From NCBI RefSeq assembly GCF_963528755.1, contig NZ_CAURXA010000002.1:310001-374000 (forward strand): a DNA stretch of 64,000 nucleotides, read 5' to 3'. Below, piece after piece: positions 58,429 to 64,000 of this stretch; within the stretch, counting starts at the first letter, position 1, and the number at the start of each line of letters is the position of its first letter. The translations under genes were made by a program, and so were the position numbers. Source of the stretch: Selenomonas sp963528755. Its GTDB lineage: Bacteria > Bacillota > Negativicutes > Selenomonadales > Selenomonadaceae. The notes beneath the pieces are model-generated. The model ran no database searches. It had not been told where the DNA came from and worked only from the letters and a program-made list of their open reading frames with translations.

Positions 58429-59292
58429 TTACTTCCTTTTTCCTTCCAGCGCCTCGCGCAGGGCGTGCGTCATCACGGCAAAATCAGCCTCTCGTCCCGT
58501 CCACAGGCGAAACGCCGCCGCCCCCTGACCCACGAGCATCGCCTCGCCGTTCAGCGTCGGGCAGCCCAGCGACTCCGCACGCTGCAGGAACTGCGTCTTC
58601 GCGGGCGTATAGATGATGTCGTAGAAAAACGTCCGTTCATGCACTGCCTGCCAAGGAACGGGCGGCATCGCCTGCGTCTGCGGCGCCATGCCGAGCGGCG
58701 TCGTATTGACGACGAGATCCGCCTTTCTGACGGCTTCCTCGAACGCCGCCTCGTTCCAGTCGAGAGCGCATACCCCGCCGTACTGCGCGAATTCCTCAGC
58801 CAAGAGACGCGCCTTCGGGGCATTTCGCACGCCGAGCGTGACCTCCGCCGCGCCCGAGCGCAGCAAACCGTAAAGCGCCGCGCGTGCCGCGCCGCCCGCG
58901 CCCAAGAACACGACGCGCTTTCCCTCGACGGAAAAACCGCGTGCCGCAAGCGCACCAAGGAAACCCTCCACATCGGTGTTAAAGCCCTTGAGACGGCCTG
59001 CCTCGCACACGACCGTATTGACCGCCCCGATGGCACGCGCCGCCTCGTCTGCCTCATCCAACAACGGCAAGATCGCCGACTTGTGCGGAATCGTCACATT
59101 GAAGCCGCGAAACCCCAGCGCACGAAGGCCGCGCACGCCGTCTTCCAGCCTCTCGGGCAGGACGGGCAAGGCGACATAGGCATAGTCCATTCCCGCCGCC
59201 CGAATCGCTGCATTCTGCATCGCCGGCGAAAGCGAATGCTCGATCGGCAAGCCGATGACGGCAAGATTTTTTGTCTTCCCTGTAAACATCAT
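58429..59292 (-). CDS. aroE: Shikimate dehydrogenase
   Basis: 287 residues. Motifs: VIGLPIEHSLSPAMQNAAI (shikimate-binding Ser-x-Ser-like loop), GFNVTIPHKSAILPLLDE with the catalytic Lys, GAVNTVV, FNTDVEGFLGAL with the catalytic Asp, NADP loop VFLGAGGAARAALYGL, and VVNTTPLGM. Reduces 3-dehydroshikimate to shikimate. ATG 59292 (AAAGGAG six bases upstream; a second ATG follows directly). It lies upstream of the pil operon, on the same strand as aroC-K-B beyond it. Confidence 0.95.
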   Translation of the reverse strand: MMFTGKTKNLAVIGLPIEHSLSPAMQNAAIRAAGMDYAYVALPVLPERLEDGVRGLRALGFRGFNVTIPHKSAILPLLDEADEAARAIGAVNTVVCEAGRLKGFNTDVEGFLGALAARGFSVEGKRVVFLGAGGAARAALYGLLRSGAAEVTLGVRNAPKARLLAEEFAQYGGVCALDWNEAAFEEAVRKADLVVNTTPLGMAPQTQAMPPVPWQAVHERTFFYDIIYTPAKTQFLQRAESLGCPTLNGEAMLVGQGAAAFRLWTGREADFAVMTHALREALEGKRK

Positions 59293-59457
59293 TGTATTCT
59301 CCTTTATTGTAGCAAGCAGCACTTTTTTCCACAATAGGGGATTTATCCTAGAATTTTTAAATTTTTCCTACTATTTACTTGTCTGCCACTTTTTTATTCA
59401 TCGTAGCAAGGAAACATCTTTTTGTAAAGAGCCCTCTTCTTTCAACACTGTCCTTTG

Positions 59458-59486
59458 TTGCAAAAAACCTACCCACATAGTATACT
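59458..59486 (+). promoter_or_regulatory. Promoter of trpD
   Basis: TTGCAA and TATACT with 17 bases between; a leader of about 60 bases follows. The rest of the 260-base gap between aroE and trpD shows nothing I can name. Confidence 0.6.
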
Positions 59487-59552
59487 AAATGACATTCAAC
59501 CCTGCCGTGCCAAAATGCAGGGACATGTCCAACAGAAAAGGAGCGCTATGCC

Positions 59553-60572
59553 ATGATAAAAGAAGCCATCCAAAAGATCGTCAACAAGCACGATCTGACC
59601 TACGAAGAAGCTTACTGCGTAATGAACGAAATCATGAGCGGCGAAACGAGTCCGACTGAGAACGCCGCCTACCTCGCCGCACTCTCGACGAAGAGCGCCA
59701 AGGCTGAGACGACAGCAGAAATCGCCGGCTCTGCCGCCGCCATGCGCGAGCATGCACTCGCCGTCGAACATCCTGGCATCGAAGTGCTTGAAATCGTCGG
59801 TACGGGCGGCGATCATGCGGGCAGCATCAACATATCGACGACGGCCTCCTTCATCATCGCCGCCGCCGGCATCGCCGTCGCTAAGCACGGCAACCGCGCA
59901 GCGTCATCGAAAAGCGGCGCCGCCGACTGCCTCGAAGCACTCGGCGTCAACATCGACCTCGCGCCCAAAACATGCACAAAGCTTCTCAAGAGCATCGGCC
60001 TGTGCTTCATGTTCGCGCAGAAGTATCACACTTCAATGAAATACGTCGGTGCTATCCGCAAGGAACTCGGCATCCGCACCGTATTCAACATCCTCGGCCC
60101 CTTGACGAATCCCGCGCGCCCCGAGCGCATGATCCTCGGCGTCTACGATGAATATCTGCTGGAGCCGCTGACCCGCGTGCTCATCGACCTCGGCGTTCAG
60201 CGCGGCATGGTCATCTACGGCACGGACTGCCTCGACGAGATCTCCATCAGCGCCCCGACGAAGGTCTCCGAGTTCAAGGACGGCTGGTACAAGACGTATA
60301 TGATCGCTCCAGAGGACTTCGGCCTCGAGCGTGCCGAGAAGACGGCGATCGTCGGCGGCATGGCGAAAGAAAACGCCGCCGTGACGCGTGCCATCCTCAC
60401 GGGAGCGCAAGGCGCGAAGACCAACATCGTGCTTTTGAATGCCGGCGCGGCCATCTACATCGGCGGCAAGGCTGACTCCATCAAGGAAGGCGTCGAAAAA
60501 GCCCGCACGCTCATCGAGAGCGGCGCGGCAGAGAAGAAACTGCAGGAGTTCATCGAACAGTCGAATGCCTGA
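59553..60572 (+). CDS. trpD: Anthranilate phosphoribosyltransferase
   Basis: 339 residues. Motifs of TrpD: ETSPTENAAYLAALSTK, the PRPP loop VGTGGDHAGSINISTTASF, KHGNRAASSKSGAADCLEALG, FAQKYHTSMKYVGAIRKELGIRT in two parts, and FNILGPLTNPA. It joins PRPP to anthranilate in tryptophan synthesis. It stands alone with its own promoter and terminator, not in a trp operon. ATG 59553 follows AAAAGGAG. A relative with another phosphoribosyl acceptor is possible, but the motifs are canonical. Confidence 0.92.
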   Translation: MIKEAIQKIVNKHDLTYEEAYCVMNEIMSGETSPTENAAYLAALSTKSAKAETTAEIAGSAAAMREHALAVEHPGIEVLEIVGTGGDHAGSINISTTASFIIAAAGIAVAKHGNRAASSKSGAADCLEALGVNIDLAPKTCTKLLKSIGLCFMFAQKYHTSMKYVGAIRKELGIRTVFNILGPLTNPARPERMILGVYDEYLLEPLTRVLIDLGVQRGMVIYGTDCLDEISISAPTKVSEFKDGWYKTYMIAPEDFGLERAEKTAIVGGMAKENAAVTRAILTGAQGAKTNIVLLNAGAAIYIGGKADSIKEGVEKARTLIESGAAEKKLQEFIEQSNA

Positions 60573-60578
60573 GAAAAA

Positions 60579-60611
60579 GCCCCCCAAGCCGCAGTCTTGG
60601 GGGGCTTCTTC
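60579..60611 (+). terminator. Terminator of trpD
   Basis: GCCCCCCAAG pairs with CTTGGGGGGC, followed by TTCTTC, seven bases after the stop. Confidence 0.8.
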
Positions 60612-60632
60612 ACGCCTTTCCTGCCGCTATTT

Positions 60633-60655
60633 ATATCAATATAAATTATTGATAT
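60633..60655. promoter_or_regulatory. Inverted repeat upstream of the NDH-2 promoter
   Basis: ATATCAATA-TAAAT-TATTGATAT, a perfect 9-base inverted repeat with a 5-base spacer. A TATAAT at 60679-60684 lies 24 bases downstream, with TTACAT 16 bases before it as weak -35. It is placed like an operator for the NADH dehydrogenase gene. Confidence 0.6.
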
Positions 60656-60744
60656 GTTACATTTCCATAAAAATGATGTATAATGAAAAACACATAAGAT
60701 TCACAATGTTCCCCACAAACTTTTCTGGAAAGGCGGTATGAATC

Positions 60745-62022
60745 ATGACGGAAAAGGCAGCGAAACCACGCATCGTCATCTTGGGCGGCGGCATTGCAGG
60801 CATACGCGCGGCACGAAAGCTCGCGAACGAGGCGGTCGATGTCCTCATCATCGACCACAACAACTATCAGGTCTTTCAGCCGCTGCTCTATCAGGTGGCG
60901 ACCTCGATGCTCTCGGCGGACGAGGTCATCTACCCGATCCGAGGCTTTTTCCGCAGCGCTTCGAACGTCAACTTCCTGCTCGCCGAAATCGAGGGAATCG
61001 ACGCGGCGGCGCAGACCGTGCGCACCGATCAGGGCGAGATCGACTACGATCATCTCATCATCGCGCTCGGCTCGACGCCGAACTTCTTCGGCTCGAAGAG
61101 CATCGAGGAAAACTCCCTGCCCTTGAAGACGCTCGTCGACTCCATCGAGATCCGCAGCCACGTCCTCAAGGTCTTCGAAGAAGCCTCGCGTGAAAAGGAT
61201 GCGGCAAAGCGCAAGGCTCTTCTGACCTTCGTCTTTGTCGGCGCAGGCCCCATCGGCGTCGAAGGCTCGGGCGGCCTCTCAGAGCTCATCTACGACGTCT
61301 TTCAAAAGGAGTACCATACGATCGACTTCAGCGAGGTCGAAATCCATCTCATCGGCGCAGACCCCGGCGTCCTCATGATGATGCCTGAGAAGCTGCGCGA
61401 CGAGACCGTGCGCGTGCTTGAAAAGAAAAAGGTCGCCGTGCAGTGCTCGATGATGGTCACGGACTACGACGGCGAAACGCTTCGCTACAAGCCCTTCAGC
61501 GCTCCCAAGGATGCGCCGCTGCAAGAAATCAGGACGCGCACCGTCGTCTGGGCGGCGGGCGTGCGCCCCGTCGACTGCCTCGACGGACTTGACGTGCAAA
61601 AAGACCGTGGCCACCGTATCGTCGTCGATGACACGATGCACGCCATAGGCTTCGAGAATATCTACGCCGCCGGCGACTGCTCAAGCTTCACGCCACCGGG
61701 CGAAGAACATCCACTGCCGACGCTCGCGCCCGTCGCACTCGCTGGAGGCGACGTCGCCGCCGCCAACATCCTGCACAAGCTCAAGGGCGAGCCGCTTGAG
61801 CATCTCGACTACAAGAGCAAGGGCGTCATGGCGATCATCGGCAACAGCGAGGCCGTCATGTCTGCAGGCCCTCTCGTCGGCAGAGGCTTCCTCGCGTGGT
61901 CGGCATGGCTTTGGATTCACCTCCTGACGAAGGCGGGCTTCCATGCCAACGTCTCCGTCACATTCAAATGGTTCTTCAACTACCTCTTCGGCACGCGTCT
62001 CGGACGCATGATCACACGCTAA
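60745..62022 (+). CDS. ndh: Type II NADH dehydrogenase (NDH-2)
   Basis: 425 residues. Two dinucleotide-binding folds: VILGGGIAGIRAARKLA at the N-terminus for FAD and FVFVGAGPIGVEGSGGLSEL near 165 for NADH. VWAAGVRP and the FAD-ribityl segment IYAAGDCSSF with the quinone-site LPTLAPVALAGGDVAAANI complete the pattern. The C-terminus (WLWIHLLTKAGFHANVSVTFKWFFNYLFG) is the amphipathic membrane-binding part. It passes electrons from NADH to quinone without pumping protons. In the second fold GVEGSG replaces the common GVELAG. Confidence 0.93.
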   Translation: MTEKAAKPRIVILGGGIAGIRAARKLANEAVDVLIIDHNNYQVFQPLLYQVATSMLSADEVIYPIRGFFRSASNVNFLLAEIEGIDAAAQTVRTDQGEIDYDHLIIALGSTPNFFGSKSIEENSLPLKTLVDSIEIRSHVLKVFEEASREKDAAKRKALLTFVFVGAGPIGVEGSGGLSELIYDVFQKEYHTIDFSEVEIHLIGADPGVLMMMPEKLRDETVRVLEKKKVAVQCSMMVTDYDGETLRYKPFSAPKDAPLQEIRTRTVVWAAGVRPVDCLDGLDVQKDRGHRIVVDDTMHAIGFENIYAAGDCSSFTPPGEEHPLPTLAPVALAGGDVAAANILHKLKGEPLEHLDYKSKGVMAIIGNSEAVMSAGPLVGRGFLAWSAWLWIHLLTKAGFHANVSVTFKWFFNYLFGTRLGRMITR

Positions 62023-62038
62023 CCCTCATGAACCGCAA

Positions 62039-62077
62039 ACAGCCCGCCAAGGCGCAAAACCTTGGCGGGCTGTTTTG
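62039..62077 (+). terminator. Terminator of ndh
   Basis: ACAGCCCGCCAAGG pairs with CCTTGGCGGGCTGT and is followed by TTTG, 17 bases after the stop. Confidence 0.88.
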
Positions 62078-62326
62078 TCAACACAAGGATATCGATACAA
62101 TCAAATTCTCCTCTTCGAGTAAAATATAATAGAATTTTATTTGGTCCGAAAACAGGATACCGGCAAGGAATTCACTTCAAGCCATGGATACATTAAGAAC
62201 TCTGTCCGATATACGATCGTTTTCCCGTATGCTATAATAAGCGAAAATTATCGTATACTATTCATACCAGTTTTCTCTCTTCCTACTCCCCACAGGAGAC
62301 ATACACTACAAAAGGATGTGAAGCGA

Positions 62327-63139
62327 ATGAACACCTTCCACGCACGTCGACAGCTATGCGCCTTCCTCTTCGTCATCGTCAGCCTCCTCGCGCTTGCCAG
62401 CTCAGCCGCCGATGCCGCCGTGCTTCCTAAGCCCTCGCAGCGCGAATATATCGTCGACACAGCAGACATCGTTTCAGCAGAGGATCGCGCACAGATCGAG
62501 AAGATCGGCGAAGAGCTGCGCGAAAAAACGAAGGCAGAAATCGTCGTCGTGACCGTCGCCACCTTGGACGGCACGGACATCGAATCGTACGCAAACGAAC
62601 TCTTCCGCAGTTGGGGCATCGGCGACGCGAAGCAAAACAACGGTGTCCTTCTGCTCATCGCCAAGGAGGATCGCAAGTTCCGCATCGAAGTCGGCTACGG
62701 GCTTGAAGGCGAAATCACGGACGGCAGAGCGGGCGAGATCCTCGACAAGATGAAGCCGTACTTCCGCGATGAGAAGTACTCCGAGGGCGTGCTCAATGCC
62801 TATCAGAAGCTCGCCGCCTACGCCTACCGTGCTGCAGGAGTCGCACCAGGCGCTGATGTGAGCGAGACGATTGAAAAAGCGTCCACGAATGAAGAAGAGG
62901 AACCGAGCATCCTGATGAATGTCTTCATCTTCTTCCTCGCCATCATCGGCATGATCCTGCTCGGCGTCATCCTGAACTGGCTTCTCGGCATCCTCAACCA
63001 AGCGCTCGGCCCCGGCGGCGGCTCCTCGCGCGGCGATTACGGCGGCGGCTACGGCGGCAGCTCTTCCGGCGGCAGTTCTTCGCGCGGCGACTACGGCGGC
63101 GGCTCTTCCGGCGGCGGCGGCGCGTCAGACGGCTGGTAA
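62327..63139 (+). CDS. TPM-domain (YgcG/DUF477-type) envelope protein
   Basis: 270 residues. A signal peptide (1-30, VSLLALASSAADAA) is followed by a TPM domain (about 35-170: YIVDTADIVSAEDRAQIEKIGEELREKT, ELFRSWGIGDAKQNNGVLLLIAKEDRKFRIEVGYGLEG in parts), a membrane helix (about 205-230) and a Gly/Ser-rich tail ending in GGASDGW, all typical of the family. TPM proteins are often next to LemA, as here. Their role in the envelope is unsettled. ATG 62327 follows AAAGGATG. An extended -10 (TGCTATAAT) ends at 62238, leaving about 85 bases of leader. The gap 62078-62326 holds nothing else I can name. Confidence 0.85.
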   Translation: MNTFHARRQLCAFLFVIVSLLALASSAADAAVLPKPSQREYIVDTADIVSAEDRAQIEKIGEELREKTKAEIVVVTVATLDGTDIESYANELFRSWGIGDAKQNNGVLLLIAKEDRKFRIEVGYGLEGEITDGRAGEILDKMKPYFRDEKYSEGVLNAYQKLAAYAYRAAGVAPGADVSETIEKASTNEEEEPSILMNVFIFFLAIIGMILLGVILNWLLGILNQALGPGGGSSRGDYGGGYGGSSSGGSSSRGDYGGGSSGGGGASDGW

Positions 63140-63141
63140 AC

Positions 63142-63212
63142 TACACGCACTTACAGAAGCCTGGCCAATCGGTCTGCAGTTACTGCTTGACCTCTTGGAG
63201 TTTCACACTAAA
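63142..63212 (-). repeat. Degenerate copy of dispersed repeat family 1
   Basis: On the minus strand TAGTGTGAAACTCCAAGAGG, the CAAGCAGTAACTGCAGACCG variant, GATTGGCCAGGCTTCTGTAA and GTGCGTGTAG follow the order of the core, but the GTCCAC hairpin is deleted. It sits between the TPM and LemA genes. Confidence 0.65.
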
Positions 63213-63251
63213 CTTCACGGTATTTTACAGGAATAGAAAGGAGTTTTCAAC

Positions 63252-63812
63252 ATGAACAAAGGACTGATCGCGCTCGGCGCTGTCGTCGTCGTCATCATTG
63301 TCGTAGGCGGCTTTTTCTCCCTGTACAACGGACTGAAGGAATCTGAAATCAGCGTCGACGCGTCGTACGGACAGGTCGAGAACCAAATGCAGCGACGCAG
63401 CGACCTCATTCCGAACCTCGTGAATACGGTCAAGGGATATGACGTCCACGAAAAGGCTGTCATTGAGGAAGTCGTCAATGCACGCACCAAACTCGCAGGT
63501 GCGCAGGGCGTCGAGCAGATGGATGCGGCAAACGCAGAGCTTTCCGGCGCACTCGGCCGCCTCTTCGCCATCGCCGAGGCATATCCCGATCTCAAGGCAA
63601 ACACGCAGTACCTCGAACTCATGCGCGAACTGGCCGGCTCGGAGAACCGTATCGCCGTCGCGCGGCGCGACTACAACGAGGCAGTGCGCGAATACAACGT
63701 GCGCATCTCGACCTTCCCCGGCGTATTCCTCGCCGGTTTCATGGGCATGACGAAGAAGCCTCAGTTCCAAGCGAAGGAGGGCGCAGACGCCGTCCCCGAA
63801 GTGAAGTTCTAA
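63252..63812 (+). CDS. lemA: LemA family protein
   Basis: 186 residues. One N-terminal membrane helix (LIALGAVVVVIIVVGGFFSLYN) and a helical-bundle domain with the family core SVDASYGQVENQMQRRSDLIPNLV and ENRIAVARRDYNEAVREYN, ending FPGVFLAGFMG. The function is not established; LemA is regularly paired with TPM-domain proteins. The 112-base gap to the TPM gene holds a decayed repeat. ATG 63252 has AAAGGAG upstream. Confidence 0.93.
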   Translation: MNKGLIALGAVVVVIIVVGGFFSLYNGLKESEISVDASYGQVENQMQRRSDLIPNLVNTVKGYDVHEKAVIEEVVNARTKLAGAQGVEQMDAANAELSGALGRLFAIAEAYPDLKANTQYLELMRELAGSENRIAVARRDYNEAVREYNVRISTFPGVFLAGFMGMTKKPQFQAKEGADAVPEVKF

Positions 63813-63820
63813 GAATCACA

Positions 63821-63853
63821 AAAAGCCCCCGCACCTTTCGGCGCGGGGGCTTT
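63821..63853 (+). terminator. Terminator of the TPM-LemA unit
   Basis: AAAGCCCCCGC pairs with GCGGGGGCTTT across ACCTTTCGGC, starting eight bases after the lemA stop. Confidence 0.85.
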
Positions 63854-63861
63854 ACATTTCA

Positions 63862-63938
63862 TGGTGGCGGCACAGAGATTTGAACTCCGGACACTGCGGG
63901 TATGAACCGCATGCTCTAGCCAACTGAGCTATGCCGCC
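63862..63938 (-). tRNA. tRNA-Met (elongator type, anticodon CAT)
   Basis: A 77-base cloverleaf on the minus strand: acceptor GGCGGCA/TGCCGCC, D-arm AGCTCAGTTGGCTAGAGC, anticodon stem TGCGG/CCGCA around TTCATAC, T-arm GGAGTTCAAATCTCT, encoded CCA. G1-C72 pairing and the CATACC context favour elongator methionine over initiator or Ile2. Confidence 0.9.
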
Positions 63939-63940
63939 GA

Positions 63941-64000
63941 TGGTGGGCAGGGATGGATTCGAACCATCGTAATCCGAAGATGACAGATTTACAGTCTGTT
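63941..64000 (-). tRNA. tRNA-Tyr (anticodon GTA), 3' part only
   Basis: The minus strand gives the anticodon stem CAGA/TCTG around CTGTAAA, a long variable arm (CATCTTCGGATTACG) as in bacterial tRNA-Tyr, T-arm GATGGTTCGAATCCATC and an encoded CCA. The 5' part is beyond the right edge. Two bases separate it from tRNA-Met, so they are processed from one transcript. Confidence 0.88.

Overview
The window looks like a chromosomal segment of a diderm Firmicute of the class Negativicutes, most likely a Selenomonas-type organism. This rests on the combination of Firmicute-style genes (atpI and atpZ beside a full F1Fo operon, long-form HPF, WecA/TagO-type transferase, TrpD, NDH-2) with outer-membrane machinery (two TonB-dependent receptors, two autotransporters ending in aromatic-terminated beta-barrels). 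The DNA is GC-rich. I recognise no phage, integrase or CRISPR array. Mobility is represented by two families of short dispersed repeats and one Rpn/PD-(D/E)XK gene.

Layout. 1-7330: a partial Dcu-type C4-dicarboxylate carrier, a small unknown protein, a DUF441 membrane protein, a FakA-like protein that has lost its metal-binding signature, an FtsA-like actin-fold protein with a histone-like basic tail, tRNA-Gly and a split chromate transporter. 7350-30680: a block that appears devoted to cobamide acquisition. It holds two TonB-dependent receptors, each behind a cobalamin riboswitch with a terminator, a TIM-barrel protein that could be a CbiR-like cobamide-remodelling enzyme, and two giant autotransporters sharing a propeller-like head and an almost identical barrel. 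The 1692-residue autotransporter starts 12 bases after the second receptor and so should be under B12 control. 30700-33680: a metal P-type ATPase divergent from a TetR regulator around a palindromic operator, then tRNA-Ser. 33686-41443: ATP synthase atpI-B-E-F-H-A-G-D-C plus atpZ. 41443-44737: wecB, wecA and hpf. 44909-46486: Rpn-type nuclease and a cold-shock gene, with MITE-like repeats. 46777-59292: shikimate genes aroE and aroC-aroK-aroB enclosing a complete type IV pilus inner-membrane/pilin operon (pilB-T-C-A-D, four minor pilins, a pilM-pilN fusion, pilO). 59458-64000: trpD, NDH-2, a TPM-domain protein with LemA, then tRNA-Met and a truncated tRNA-Tyr.

The most interesting unit is the riboswitch - TonB receptor - autotransporter operon. 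In Bacteroides a surface beta-propeller protein (BtuG) works with BtuB to catch vitamin B12. Here an autotransporter with a propeller-like head occupies the equivalent place, which suggests a Negativicutes version of surface cobamide capture. This is an inference from position, regulation and sequence pattern, not a demonstrated function.

The other systematic signal is two families of intergenic repeats. Family 1 has a core beginning TATGAAAG(T/C)CCAAGAAG, followed by a GTCCAC/GTGGAC hairpin, with copies near 2.9, 7.4, 39.0, 43.9, 49.7 and 63.2 kb. Family 2 is about 168 bp with terminal inverted repeats, with copies near 45.9 and 46.6 kb and a deleted derivative at 58.3 kb. One family-1 copy sits inside the ATP synthase operon and one family-2 copy supplies the stop codon of aroB.
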